A DNA stretch of 64,000 nt from Procambarus clarkii (GCF_040958095.1 NC_091188.1:6392716-6456715), one strand, 5' to 3'. Numbered from the stretch's first letter, positions 22,908 to 36,359 are shown. The notes: a model not told the origin generated them from the letters alone. Made by a program: numbers and translations.

Positions 22908-22991
<84 letters not shown>
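22908..22991. repeat. (TA)n microsatellite
   Basis: About 42 TA dinucleotides. Confidence 0.98.
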
Positions 22992-22993
<2 letters not shown>

Positions 22994-22994
22994 A

Positions 22995-23665
22995 ATTTGT
23001 ATATATATTTGTAAATCTTTAACTGAAGATCTATCTGCTGTTCACTATTATTATTTGATGCTGCACATAGCATTCAATTTCGTGCGGATTTATTCGAATC
23101 TTAACAATTTCAATTGTTCGTAGCCTCTTCTCTATTCCTTCTCTATGCACACCATGAAACTATTGACAGTATTAATATCCGACTCCAATTCTCTCTCTAA
23201 ATACACCATGACATGAACAAAATACAAGATAAAGATGAGTTTGATGCCTCCATAAGGTACAATAACGTCGCTTTTAAAGAAATAATCGAAGCCACACACA
23301 TATGAAATGAAAGTGACGCCTTCATTTCACGTGTGTGGGTTGGGTTATGAGTTTGACGCCTAAAGCGAGTTAACTTCCCCAAGGCCCCTGACCCGATCTT
23401 AATTATACTTGACGTGGAACGTCTTCTGAGAAATTGAGAATGTCGTAAGGAGCTGGCAGCCGGAGGAGAGGCTGGCTATATGCCATCTAGAATGAATGAA
23501 CTTGATACGATTCATCTCGGAAAATCTTATCAGCTTTCACATAAATTCAATGAATGTTCTTGCCATTAATGAAATGGACTAGAAGAAACACCATGTTTGT
23601 TAATTTTGTCAACCTTGTCTTCAATGAGAAAAATATGTTAGGTATATTTTGTACGAAAGGCATGT
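22995..23665. other. Interval with one hairpin, no gene
   Basis: Holds the inverted repeat at 23291-23340 (CCACACACATATGAAATGAA pairing with TTCATTTCACGTGTGTGG around about 10 bases). The arms resemble the CTTTCATATGTGTGGGTTGG sequence after the PLE-like motif at 32.04 kb. Otherwise nothing recognised. Confidence 0.55.
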
Positions 23666-23671
23666 TGAGCA

Positions 23672-23792
23672 CACAGATACCAATGACTTGTTGAGCACAC
23701 AGATACCAATGACTTGTTGAGCACACAGATACCAAATGACTTGTTGAGCACACAGATACCAAATGACTTGTTGAGCACACAGATACCAATGG
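23672..23792. repeat. 26/27-bp tandem repeat, about five units
   Basis: Units of TTGTTGAGCACACAGATACC plus AA(A)TGAC. One unit type has an extra A, shifting the frame. Confidence 0.94.
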
Positions 23793-23794
23793 GT

Positions 23795-24945
23795 TAAAGT
23801 CTCATGACCAATCGTGTTTACGATAAGGAAGGAACGCAGAAACAGTAATACTGAAATTCCACATGAATATTTTAATGGGTCTTTACAACAACGAAATTTT
23901 AATTGCTTTCTAGATCTGAGAAGTGTATCCGTGTCAACCATACAGTTCTGCCAGCCAGCTTAGTACGTTAAGGCATTAAATTGTATTTCGATGTTTTACT
24001 TAAATAAAAACCACTTTAATACGTTCAATAATGCGATCTTAAATGTTCGAAACTGAATCATTGAAGATCCCCCTGGAGTGCATTCTATGACAAATTATCT
24101 TGCTGTTGTACGTAAATAATATTTGCATAGTTTCGCAAGGAGCCAAAACTTTACATTTAACCGACATCATAATGTATCACAGGCAAACACTATACATTTA
24201 CTATATATTTTATAACTTGTTGTATGAAAAATTAAATCAATTTTTGTGAAAACTAATTTTCTAAACTATCAAGAATACTTACTGTAATTTACTGCGTAGA
24301 TTTGGTAGCGACTTTCCGGGAAGTACGCTAATAATTAACGGAATAGTCGAAATTAGAAAGTCCGTGTTCAGCTCTAAAGTCAGTGTATAATTATCATATT
24401 TTCCTTAATATACTGTACTACAATTGCCTCTTACCTTCCACACATACTTCCAACCGAAGAATGTATCAACATAAAAGAAGGGTAAAGGAAAATGCGGAAA
24501 CGCATTTTCTATACCTGACAGTTCCTATCTCTATCCACCCAAACTTACCAAATCTATGTGTAACCAACGCTTGGAGCAATCCATCGACCCCATGTCTAGA
24601 TTTTTTTCTCTAAGAACATGCCTATTATCGAGTTAAGCCACAAGTTAGTAATAAGATAAATATCTTTTAAGAACAGACGGGACCACGGTGAACCAGTCTG
24701 CAGTTAGCGCTAACAGCCTAAATATTTTAATAGGCTCCCCGGGCAAATGTAGGAAAATTAATTGGATGTAACAATGAATCTACGTTGAAAACGTCAATTC
24801 AGCGTTAATTTAACATTACTAGAGCATGCCTTGCTTGCCGAGTAGCGTACTTCAACACCCGCCGTGTTGGGGGTGACGGGTGATTTGGTCATTGCCAAAC
24901 TGAGACGGTACTCTTAAGACGAACGAAACTTGTGAGACGTATTGG
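23795..24945. other. AT-rich interval without recognisable gene
   Basis: A diverged copy of the TCTAACCTACGCTTGAAACA block may lie at 24540-24600. No other feature. Confidence 0.5.
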
Positions 24946-24949
24946 GATG

Positions 24950-25215
24950 TAAAGATCAACAACAGAAGCAAACAAATCCACAGGAGCCTTGATGGGGGTT
25001 CGAGCCTATGCACTGGGTGTTTGCTTCCAGGCGCGCTCTAATCGACTGTAGCGCGATATGGTAAAAGAAAAATTTGCAACCTGGGGTGTATTACTGCACC
25101 CACAAGGGTCCCGAGGCTTCCACTGAAGCCTAACCGGAGTTTCACACACAATTCCCCCCATGCACTCGGACTTCTGTCAACCAGTAGTTCAACCTCTGAT
25201 CCTTCAATACAAAGA
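24950..25215 (-). mobile_element. SINE-C, diverged near-full-length copy
   Basis: Minus strand order: GTTGAACTACTGGTTGACAG, GAGTGCATGGGGGGAATTGT, CCTCGGGACCCTTGTGGGTG, tRNA-like CGCTACAGTCGATTAGAGCG, B-box region TAGGCTCGAACCCCCATCAA, then GGCTCCTGTGGATTTGTT. The same order occurs at 44.93-45.19 kb. The tRNA-like part has a mutated A box. Confidence 0.72.
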
Positions 25216-25264
25216 GAAATCCCATTAAAGTGATATATCAACGAACAGTGATATGTCAACGAAC

Positions 25265-25430
25265 AGGAAGCATGTCATCTTGCCATTTATGACCGTCATT
25301 GATGTTATGGCTACATGAGCATGTCACTTTGCCATCTACGATTGCTACTGATGCTATGGCCATAGAAGCATTTCACTGTATCATTTACGACTGTCATTGA
25401 TGTTATTTCAACAGGAGCACAGTTACAAAT
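25265..25430. repeat. Degenerate tandem repeat, about 60 bp, three units
   Basis: Units share GCATGTCATCTTGCCATTTA and GACCGTCATTGATGTTATGG in diverged forms; a fourth trace lies at 25560-25600. Confidence 0.8.
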
Positions 25431-25621
25431 CCAATAAGAAGCGACCATACGAGTCATAAATTCTCACACTCCGCCTAAGTATAACAGAAACAAGCAACAC
25501 TTAGTGGGCCAGCCAGAGGCTTAGGGCCCGCGCAGGAATTTCCCTGGGGAAAAAAGTTATGTGTCATCTTCTATTCACGACTGTCACTGAGGTTACAATA
25601 ATACAATTGACAACTGCTTTT

Positions 25622-25706
25622 CATTTATTTTATATTTTTTATATTTATATATATAAGAGTTCTTACAGTGTTGTAAAGCCATAAGAACATATAGCGTTTC
25701 GGGCAG
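25622..25706 (-). mobile_element. Diverged retroposon 3' end, (AAAT)n family
   Basis: Shares CTGCCCGAAACGCTATATGT and GGCTTTACAACACTGTAAGA with the copies at 5692 and 31406. Confidence 0.6.
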
Positions 25707-25799
25707 TTTCTTAATCCTAATTTTCCTTGGAATACGACCCGACAAATCGTTTAACAAACAGATACCACTGATGGGTGAACAGAGGCTACAGTTAAGGAC

Positions 25800-25905
25800 T
25801 GGCACACGGTCAATGCTCCCCGACCAAGATACGAACCCCAGGCCAAAGCGCTCGCGAAGCGCCAGGCGAGCGTTTTACCACTGCGCCATGGGGGCTGCAT
25901 GGTTG
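25800..25905 (-). mobile_element. tRNA-derived SINE head
   Basis: Minus strand: CCCCATGGCGCAGTGGTAAA (A-box-like GGCGCAGTGG), CGCTCGCCTGGCGCTTCGCG, then GGGGTTCGTATCTTGGTCGG (B-box-like GGTTCGTATC). The acceptor ends do not pair well, so I read this as a tRNA-derived repeat rather than a working tRNA. Only one copy was seen here. Confidence 0.6.
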
Positions 25906-25999
25906 ATTTGCCAGTGATAGAATCGACTTGAACGCTTGAGAGACGCGTCCGTCTCTGAGCACAGACGAGGTCAAGAGTGGTGCGGACGGTTGGACATAA

Positions 26000-26910
26000 C
26001 TCTCCGACATGGTAGCAGGACACCCGGTCAAAAAACACAAGCGATGTCCAGTGTCCTACCAGCCAGCAAGGAGAAGCTGACCCACTTTCTTTGCAGATTA
26101 GTAGCGTTGTGAAGCGGCTAACACAAGAGTTTAGGATTGAGATATGGAGTCAAGTACTTCACAATATCTCTGCCGCCATCCTCCATGCATGTGCTCTCGT
26201 TACTCCCATGCCTGGTCATGGCTGCACTCCACAAGACGCGCCTCGGAAATGTTTCCGTCCATAAAACAAACAAAGTAGTGGCCATATTATCCAAGAAACC
26301 CAAACAATATAGTGGCCGCAGTCAACGAGACCAGCTCAGAAGTGGCCAAAAGTTCCACAAAGAAGCCTCGTGGCGCCCACAATACACAAGAAACGCTCAA
26401 TAGCGGCCACCTGCAGCTCAACATTTTGCACAATATCCAGGACATTCATAGCCATGTAAATTTTGTCAGTGCAGATCGTGGAGTGCCATTGTCGGAATTC
26501 GGGATACGTCCTGTGCTGACTTGCACTATGCATTTACTCGCTCACAAACATTCGAAGATTTCTATATTTTTGTTTGGTTTTTACATGAAGCCTCACTTAG
26601 ATGCATTTGCATATGCTAGCAGGGTCGAGCTTCAGCTTCAAGGCCCAAATTTTCGAACTATTCGTAATTGATTGCAACGACTTTGTTCTTTAATTTTCAT
26701 TCTTGTTTGTACATTTGTGAAGAACTTCTTCTGGCCGAGTCCTCTTATTTTCTTGTTATAAACTGAAACGTTCTTTTATATTATTGAATTTTTTTTGTAT
26801 TTCTTGCTTTTGTCTGTATTTCCATAGTCTGTTGTTCCGCCCGTTGACTCTAGCTTGTCTGTTTCTCTTACAATGTGTTTAACGTCCACTGATATTTCCT
26901 GCTGGTTTAC
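26000..26910. other. Interval with an unassigned open frame
   Basis: A plus frame at 26312-26671 (119 codons) has ordinary composition and starts MAAVNETSSEVAKSSTKKPR, but I recognise no domain. It could be chance or part of a decayed element. The rest is AT-rich. Confidence 0.4.
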
Positions 26911-26914
26911 TATT

Positions 26915-27060
26915 TTCCTTACCAGTGTTACTTTTTTCCCTTCTTCCAGTGTTACTTTTTTCCCTTCTTCCAGTGTTACTTTTTTCCCTTCTTCCAGTGT
27001 TACTTTTTCCCTTCTTCCAGTGTTACTTTTATCCTTCTTACAGTGCTACTTTTTTCCTTA
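26915..27060. repeat. 24/25-bp tandem repeat, about six units
   Basis: Units of CCAGTGTTACTTTTTTCCCT plus TCTT, decaying to the right. Confidence 0.93.
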
Positions 27061-27243
27061 GTCCAGTATTTGTGTTTTCTCTTCCTCTAGGGTTAGTTCC
27101 TTCCTCCCTGCAGTGTTACCAGGTCAAGTGACCAAACCTTCCTCTCTCCCTCACAGTCCCTTCAGCTCTTAAACGAGCCTTGGTGCTTATCTGTGCACCT
27201 CTAATTGTTCCCTTATTTTTTGTCGCTTGGCTGTGGAGAAGAG

Positions 27244-27244
<1 letters not shown>

Positions 27245-27328
<84 letters not shown>
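27245..27328. repeat. (GA)n microsatellite
   Basis: About 40 GA dinucleotides. Confidence 0.97.
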
Positions 27329-27332
<4 letters not shown>

Positions 27333-27411
27333 TTAGTTCCCTAAAGTCTGGCATGTTTCTTTCTCCTCATCCCCTCTTCTCTGTCTCCTCCTTCCGTCTC
27401 TCCGTCTCCTC

Positions 27412-27970
<559 letters not shown>

Positions 27971-27973
27971 ACG

Positions 27974-28185
27974 AGCCACACCGTGAGCCACACCATGAGC
28001 CACACCGTGAGCCTCACCGTGAGCCACACCCTGAGCCACACCATGAGCCACACCGTGAGCCACACCATGAGCCACACCGTGAGCCACACCATGAGCCACA
28101 CCGTGAGCCTCACCGTAAGCCACACCGTGAGCCACACCGTGAGCCACACCGTGAGCCACACCGTGAGCCACACCATGAGCCACGA
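27974..28185. repeat. 12-bp minisatellite, about seventeen units
   Basis: Units of GAGCCACACCGT with CCATGA and CTCACC variants. Multiple of three, so frames stay open on both strands. Confidence 0.96.
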
Positions 28186-28309
28186 ACCATTCAATTTACA
28201 AATCATGACTCTTACCTGATGTGTATAATCAAAGGAAATCTCTGAAGCAGTTAAAAACATATTAAAGTATTTTATACATTGTTTCTTAGAGAAGAACAAC
28301 TTTGTGAAG

Positions 28310-28440
28310 CACAGAGGCGATTATGACACACGCGGGTCGTGTCAGAGGCGACCACGACACACGCGGGTCGTGCCAGAGGCGACTACGACACGCGGGGGTC
28401 GTGTCAGAGGCGACTACGACACGCGCTGGTCGTGTGTCAA
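28310..28440. repeat. 31-bp tandem repeat, about four units
   Basis: Units join AGGCGACTACGACACACGCG and GGTCGTGTCAG. CACGAC and GTCGTG form a short hairpin in at least one unit. Confidence 0.9.
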
Positions 28441-28444
28441 GAGC

Positions 28445-28985
28445 AGAGTCTTCCCCAGACTCAAGCTACGTCTGCTTCCTGCACACCGAAGACGGATTGA
28501 AAACGTTATCGTTCCGGTTTTCAAACGTTCCTCGAAAACGTAAATATAACAATAAATGGAAGCAGTTGTCCTGAGAGCAGACAAAGCTCTCTACACAACT
28601 ACACTTCTTAATCGACTTCACGAGCCCAGAATGTATCAAAACATCTTCCACAGTCGATCAATATTGCATCAACGTATGTAATAGCTGCCCATCACCCGGT
28701 GCTGCACATTAATATGGCAATGCAACAGGTGTAGTCAAATAATATGAGAAGGAAGCTGGGCTTGGTAGTAAAGCCAGTGGTGAATAGCCAGACAGCCAGT
28801 AGGAGGACTTGGAGAGCGTCCTACCTGCCGGTGAACTCTCAAAGGCTGTGACCCAATTAATAAAAAAAGACTTGCATATAGCTAAATACTATGCAAACGG
28901 GGAACCGAAATGCAACGTAGTATTTATACTAAGCCATCAGGAACACAATGAACACAATATGCAAGGTGGGAGACAAGAACATCTA
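28445..28985. other. Interval without recognisable gene
   Basis: Non-repetitive, no domain seen. Confidence 0.5.
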
Positions 28986-28989
28986 GGAA

Positions 28990-29165
28990 AAAGACATAAC
29001 ATGCAGGCAGGGAAGACATCATGCAGGCAGGGATACATCATGCAAGTAAATCTCCAACATTCAGGTCTGGATTCATCATGCAGGCAGGGACACATAATGC
29101 ACAGGCGAGGTAAAACATACAGACAGGGACGCAAAACATGCAGACAGGGACGCAATATGCAGGCA
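28990..29165. repeat. Degenerate CATGCAGGCAGGGA repeat
   Basis: About ten diverged 16-20 bp units share CATGCAG(G/A)CAGGGA. Confidence 0.85.
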
Positions 29166-29359
29166 TGTATTACATGAAACCTACAGCCTAACATAAAAGG
29201 AGGAACACACACACCATCCAAGTTAGGACAGCAGGTACATAATGGTGGGACGTAATACACCATAAATTCAAACAGCAGCAGGCCATTGAGTCCAAACGAG
29301 GCGTTTTGTGTAATGGAAGACTTATGGCAGCCCAAACACTGAAAGTCGTAGGTATGAAG

Positions 29360-29480
29360 AATTAAATTTAGTCCAACTTCTTTTTGTGTAAGTTTATTAT
29401 GGCTTTAATCTCTGTTTCTTCTGGTACATGGTCCAACAAATTGACCATTCGATTAAAAGAAAAACAATATTGCTTATATG
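29360..29480 (-). mobile_element. Possible LINE C-terminal fragment
   Basis: Minus strand reads QYCFSFNRMVNLLDHVPEET, then a Lys-rich end KKKLD. This resembles the LINE end pattern FFSNRVVN.WN.LPEEVV. Short and without tail sequence. Confidence 0.35.
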
Positions 29481-29484
29481 GAAT

Positions 29485-30135
29485 TCAATCGTTTGCCTGT
29501 AATATTAAAATCATTCCTGCTTGTAACATTTGGCTTGAGAACACGAGAATACTTGTTTAATCAATATTGTCACTATTTTAATAATTTCACACACACTTGC
29601 ATTAAGACGCGTAAGTTTCTTTACCTTGCAAAACGCAATGTTGATTTAATCGGGTTTCATACTCTATTATTTCTGGAAATCTTGGAGAAAATGTTTGCTG
29701 ACGCTTTTTGTTGTGTACATTGTAGATATGAACGAAATATAGTTAATCGATTGCACATTGAGGATTTTTTGGGGGTGCCAAATTGGAAGTTATAAACTAG
29801 CTGATGTAAATATCATACATTTTTAACTTAAATAATAAATTTCATGGGATGATTGACAACTGCAGTTAAATTGGTAAATATTCTTGTTGCATTTTGTAAT
29901 ATACAATGGTGACAATGGTTAACCACATTCAGACAAGCCTCATCCCTCGCCTCTGAAACATTAAGTCTGCTTGTACCAAGTCTGCGGATCTGTTTTAGGG
30001 GTTGTAATAGCTTCATTTGAGGTTGTAGATGGAGCACAAAAAAAAACGATGAGTTTTCAATGATTCGATTAAGTTCGTGAGTTGTGGAGAGTTGTACACC
30101 TCAAAGCCACATGTGTGACGTGAGGTGATTGTATT
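29485..30135. other. Interval without recognisable gene
   Basis: AT-rich; open frames at 29478-29795 (plus) and 29828-30037 (minus) are unassigned. Confidence 0.45.
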
Positions 30136-30139
30136 AATG

Positions 30140-30372
30140 TACAGTGTGTGAATGTTTTAGTGAATAGTGTGTGAATGTTTTAGTGAACAGTGTGTGAATG
30201 TTTTAGTGAACAGTGTGTGAATGTTTTAGTGAACAGTGTGTGAATGTTTTAGTGAACAGTGTGTGAATGTTTTAGTGAACAGTGTGTGAATGTTTTAGTG
30301 AACAGTGTGTGAATGTTTTAGTGAACAGTGTGTGAATGTTTTAGTGAACAGTGTGTGAATGTTTTAGTCAAC
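30140..30372. repeat. 23-bp minisatellite, ten units
   Basis: Units of GTGAACAGTGTGTGAATGTT plus TTA; nearly perfect from 30160 onward. Confidence 0.96.
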
Positions 30373-30419
30373 GTTATTTCCCAAACGTTGTTTATATCCT
30401 ATTCCAATCACCGTCTACA

Positions 30420-30582
30420 TTATTGTCCAAACATCGTTCAAAATTATGCAGCAAACATCCATATTATGTTCCAAACATCGTCCACATCATCTAACAAACA
30501 CCATCCACATCATGCAACAACCATCATCCACAAAATGTTTCAAACATCGTCCACATCATGCTCCAAACATCGTCCAGCATAA
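30420..30582. repeat. Degenerate tandem repeat, about 23 bp
   Basis: About seven diverged units around CCAAACATCGTCCACATCAT. Confidence 0.85.
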
Positions 30583-30584
30583 TC

Positions 30585-31400
30585 CTCCTCGTTGACAGAA
30601 TCCCACCTACACTTTCGCGATATGCAGATGAGGAGGCAAAATGATGCTTGAATAGAGCACGTTATCGGAGCAGAACACGAAGACCATGGTGTCATATTAT
30701 GCGTGTACAACGAGTAACACGGTCACGCAGCGTGACGACGCCTGGTGTAGGACATGACGGCCAAGAGAGCTGTGACATAACACACTGTGACTCTACGAAA
30801 CGAAGAGTCCGCTCTTGTAAACACATTTTAATTAGGAGATAATATTTTATTAAGGAAACTGATAGCGTTTAACCAGAGATGGATAACACAGAAGCAAAGC
30901 TATAGCATTCATTAAATGCTATCTGTTATCTAAATTTTTAAATCTTTCAAGTTTATTCGCGAATTAGTGGAGGTATTAATAATTACCCGCACTAATTGTC
31001 TTTTGTTTAGTTAAAATCAACGTGTATGTTACATATTAATTCCAGCAGTTATTTATCAAACATAAATGTCCACAAATTAAGCAATAAACGATTTAACAAT
31101 TTATTGAATTAATACGAAAACATTTCGGCTCTTAATGTCAATTTAAAACAAATATTGAAGGAAGATTGATTAAATAGTTGGGTTTTATGAGAATGTAATG
31201 AAAGAAGCAAAACTAACTATATAGATTAGCCTAATTTAGACTGATAGCAAATAGTCTAAACCACACATATCACAAGAGAGAACAGTACCAACGTTCCTCT
31301 TTTCTTCAATCAACACTTTGTGTATCTGTGGGCACTCTTAATGACAGGCTAAAGGAATACAAACAAGTGTTAAACTTGCAGACGTGAACAATACTCTCTT
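30585..31400. other. AT-rich interval without recognisable gene
   Basis: Nothing recognised. Confidence 0.5.
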
Positions 31401-31405
31401 CTCTC

Positions 31406-31517
31406 ATTTATTTATTTATTTATATATATACAAGAAGGTACATTGGGATTGTGAGGATACATAATATGGTAATTACAATCTTGTAAAGCCACTAGTACGC
31501 GCAGCGTTTCGGGCAGA
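31406..31517 (-). mobile_element. Short retroposon 3' end with (AAAT)n tail, best copy
   Basis: Minus strand: CTGCCCGAAACGCTGCGCGT, ACTAGTGGCTTTACAAGATT, CCCAATGTACCTTCTTGTAT, then AAAT repeats. Sets the family consensus with 5692-5804. Confidence 0.78.
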
Positions 31518-31989
31518 AAGAGTTATGTTATGTTAGTCATGTTAGAGACTCTTTATTCACCATAGAGCTTGGTTTTCTAAAACGATCTTTTCTGTCGCTA
31601 CGCTTCACTGACGTCATCTTGTTTAATAGGCTGTCATGTACAATATGGTCAGAATGAACCTTAGTCCTGGCTTTGTTGCTGTTGACTCTTGACTTTCTCA
31701 GCTCATAGTTAACTGTTCAGATCACTCAGCAAGAGTGATATCACTCAGCTGTCCGCTCTTCTGAGCTCTCCTGCCTGTTCTGTCCCTATTCATATCTCGG
31801 ATTTGGCTCTTTCTGTCTCTCCTTCACATTGTTTACTTTCGCATTTACTCTCAATCTCTTTTCTTCTTACTTTGTGTATTTTCTCCTTTCGTTCAAGAAG
31901 CTGCCTTTAGCTCCATTTTTGATGTTTAAATTTTCCACGTACATCTCACCTCACTTACTCTCTAGCTTTATAATGGCTTTCTTCCCTGT

Positions 31990-32095
31990 AGGCTTCGGCT
32001 TCGAATTGTTAAAAGGCCAAGACGGGCTGAAACGTCGTCTCTTTCATATGTGTGGGTTGGCTCATTTGTTTTCATTCACGGTGTTGTGACTTATT
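31990..32095 (+). mobile_element. PLE-like terminal sequence, variant family
   Basis: GGCTTCGAATTGTTAAAAGG, CCAAGACGGGCTGAAACGTC, then GTCTCTTTCATATGTGTGGG. It keeps the order arm, short loop, arm, GAAACGTCGTC seen in HHL, with AGGCC against GGGCT (one mismatch). No adjacent coding remnant was recognised in the preceding 450 bases. Confidence 0.5.
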
Positions 32096-32382
32096 CTCTA
32101 CAGATGTTAGCAAAATTAATGAAATAATGGCGCACCAAAACTTCATATCATTAAGAGAAGTGCTCATGCATAATGAGCATGCTTCTATTACAATGTGTGT
32201 CGCATAGTCACAAGGGCGAGGCTTCCTGATTAATTCACGGAGTCATCTGCTCTCCCTCAGGGATCGCTGGCACTTACCTCGCTGAATTAACAATAACACA
32301 CTCCTTAGTGACACACAAAGGAGAGAGAGGGAAGCTCTTTTCCGGCTTCTGGTGTTGACAGTGTCAAAATGACCTCACTCTA

Positions 32383-32455
32383 CCTGTTGTTGTTGTTTTA
32401 AATGTAACTACTCAGAACGAAATGTCCATGTATCACGGGGGTATAGTGAGCCTGT
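32383..32455 (-). mobile_element. HPR copy, diverged
   Basis: TTGTTGTTGTTTTAAATGTA, CTACTCAGAACGAAATGTCC, ATCACGGGGGTATAGTGAGC. The stem arms are damaged. Confidence 0.75.
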
Positions 32456-32613
32456 AACTCACTCTACCATCCTTTCCTATATTAATGCTATAATAAATAA
32501 TTGGCGGTGCCTGATTATACCTTTCATTCTCTCACTTTTTTCTACCCTTCGTTCTACAGTATCTTTCTCTCTGTCTCCCTCACACACATACTCTCTAGCT
32601 CTTTCTGTCTCAC

Positions 32614-32868
<255 letters not shown>

Positions 32869-32929
<61 letters not shown>
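32869..32929. repeat. (TA)n microsatellite
   Basis: TA tract directly abutting the inverted-repeat element at 32930. Confidence 0.95.
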
Positions 32930-32933
<4 letters not shown>

Positions 32934-33320
32934 GTACCTAGTAGCCAGAACTCACTTTTTGGCCTACTATGCAAGGCCCGATTTGCCTAATAAGCCAAGT
33001 TTTCATGAATTAATATATTTTCTCTAATTTTTTTCTTATGAAATGATAAAGCTACCCATTTCATTATGTATGAGGTAAATTTTTTTTTATTGGAGTTAAA
33101 ATTAACGTAGATATATGACCGAACCTAACCAACCCTACCTAACCTAACCTAACCTATCTTTATAGGTTAGGTTAGGTTAGGTAGCCGAAAAAGTTAGGTT
33201 AGGTTAGGTTAGGTAGGTTAGGTAGTCGAAAAACAATTAATTCATGAAAACTTGGCTTATTAGGCAAATCGGGCCTTGCATAGTAGGCTGACAAGTGCGT
33301 TCTGGCTACTAGGTACGACA
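32930..33320 (+). mobile_element. 391-bp terminal-inverted-repeat element with TTAGG repeats, copy A
   Basis: The ends are long inverted repeats of about 80 bp: TGTCGTACCTAGTAGCCAGA on the left and its complement TCTGGCTACTAGGTACGACA on the right. Each is followed inward by CTACTATGCAAGGCCCGATT-type and GCCAAGTTTTCATGAATTAA-type sequence. The interior holds two blocks of CCTAA or TTAGG units facing each other around TCTTTA, then a further TTAGG block. It is non-coding, and TA lies on both sides, so a TA target is possible but masked by (TA)n. Known context: MITE-like elements share this architecture. Confidence 0.88.
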
Positions 33321-33340
33321 TATATATATATATATATATA

Positions 33341-33727
33341 TGTCGTACCTAGTAGCCAGAACGCACTTCTCAGCCTACTATGCAAGGCCCAATTTGCCTA
33401 ATAAGTCAAGTTTTCATGAATTAATGGTTTTTCGTCTACCTAACCTACCTAACCCAACCTAACCTAACGTTTTCGGCTATCTAACCTAACCTAACCTATA
33501 AAGATAGGTTAGGTTAGGTTAGGTAGGGTTGGTTAGGTTCGGTCATATATCAACGTTAATTTTAACTCCAATAAAAAAAAATTGACCTCATACATAATGA
33601 AATGGGTAGCTTTATCATGTCATAAGAAAAAAATTAGAGGAAATATATTAATTCAGGAAAACTTGGCTTATTAGGCAAATCGGGCCTTGCATAGTAGGCT
33701 GAGAAGTGCGTTCTGGCTATTAGGTAC

Positions 33728-33731
<4 letters not shown>
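33341..33731 (-). mobile_element. 391-bp terminal-inverted-repeat element, copy B, inverted
   Basis: The same element in opposite orientation, 20 bp of (TA)n away from copy A and of identical length. The interior order is reversed: TTTTCGTCTACCTAACCTAC first, AATGAAATGGGTAGCTTTAT last. In copy A the equivalent of the last piece comes first. Small differences (GATTTG to AATTTG, CATGTCATAAG against CATTTCATAAG) show the copies are not identical. Confidence 0.9.

Positions 33732-33764
<33 letters not shown>
33732..33764. repeat. (TA)n microsatellite
   Basis: TA tract abutting the right end of copy B. Confidence 0.92.
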
Positions 33765-33768
<4 letters not shown>

Positions 33769-33769
33769 C

Positions 33770-35355
<1,586 letters not shown>

Positions 35356-35359
35356 TTTA

Positions 35360-35440
35360 TATCGTTAGGTTAGGTTATATTATCAGAGGCTAGGCTATGA
35401 TATCCTCGGTTGGGTTAGGTTAGTTCGATTTGGGTTAGAT
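35360..35440. repeat. Scattered TTAGG-type units
   Basis: GTTAGGTTAGGTTATATTAT, GGTTGGGTTAGGTTAG and TTGGGTTAGATTG. Telomere-like but too short and diverged to be a telomere. Confidence 0.6.
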
Positions 35441-35835
35441 TGATAAAAGAAGGTTTTTAAATCCGTTTGCAAACCGTCTTGTGTACGATGAGAGTGACTT
35501 GTATCTTTCTGTACATAACATGTTACTTTAGCGTGTTCCTCAAGTTTGTGTAGTAGCCCCAATGTATGGAAAATGTTGAAGATATAGCTAGCCCCTGCTT
35601 CTCCCTGTCTTGCGTTATCAGTGATATCTTGTCTGAAAAATCTGCAGGAGTTGTGACAAGACTTTCCCTTGGGCAGCTCATATTGAAACTTGGTCGTAAG
35701 CATTTTCCATTTGAGGTGTTTCACTAGTCTTCTAATGCATATAATATCTATGTCAATGGTCCAGCCTGTTCCACTTATAAACGGCTCTAACACTGAACAA
35801 GATCTTTCTGACATCTCTGTAACTCATTTGTGAAT
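35441..35835. other. Interval with an unassigned minus-strand frame
   Basis: A 139-codon minus frame (35814 to 35395) has mixed composition with four His/Cys-containing segments. I recognise no family. The LINE relic starts just to the right and the frame may be a decayed part of it. Confidence 0.4.
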
Positions 35836-35839
35836 AGAA

Positions 35840-36010
35840 CTTTATTCTTGTGTGTTATATCTCATCCTTCATAGCTCGGAATGATATTGCTTTGACTACT
35901 TTATAAATTCCAGTAACAATCTTGTACTTTGTTATCATGTCCCTTGCTCTCTCTCTCGCCTCTCCGTCAATGTGGTAAGGTCCAGTTCCCTCAGCCTTTC
36001 CTCGTATCTC
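35840..36010 (-). mobile_element. CR1-like LINE C-terminal relic
   Basis: Minus strand reads RYEERLRELDLTTLTERRER in one frame and RDMITKYKIVTGIYKVVKAI in another, so a frameshift separates two parts of the conserved thumb/C-terminal block. No tail is recognisable. Confidence 0.8.
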
Positions 36011-36282
36011 CAGCTCTTCAGCTCTCGCACACCATAAGGATTTTTCGCACACAACTGTTGTGAAGAGCAACATTGCATATGGAGGTCTTTGTAACCACCA
36101 TGTACGTTGTGTTGCAAGAAGAGATCTGCAGTGGCAGTTAAATACGTAATACTATACACAGTCTTTAAAGCTTTAACTGTTCCTCAAACTCGGTGGAAAT
36201 TCAATTCCCGTTGTCGGGGACGGGTAGGCTTTTCTTAGGTTTATCGAGGTCTCCCTCGTCCAACTATACCGACCTTAAGAAC

Positions 36283-36345
36283 AAATCCACAAGGGCCGTG
36301 ACGAGGATTCGAACCTGCGTCCGGGAGCATCCCAGACACTGCCTT
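36283..36345 (-). mobile_element. SINE-C fragment
   Basis: Minus strand: TAAGGCAGTGTCTGGGATGC, TCCCGGACGCAGGTTCGAAT, CCTCGTCACGGCCCTTGTGG. Contains the B-box region and tail start. Confidence 0.8.
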
Positions 36346-36359
36346 ATACCGACCTTCCT

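Noticed and set aside
26312-26671. 119-codon plus-strand open frame
   Set aside because: No domain, no repeat family and no splice or promoter evidence; could be chance in a low-stop region.
33120-33240. TTAGG repeats as a chromosome end
   Set aside because: The blocks are short, in both orientations and inside a 391-bp transposable element.
35395-35814. 139-codon minus-strand open frame
   Set aside because: Not recognised as any family; it abuts a LINE relic and has no gene context. Described only as an unassigned interval.
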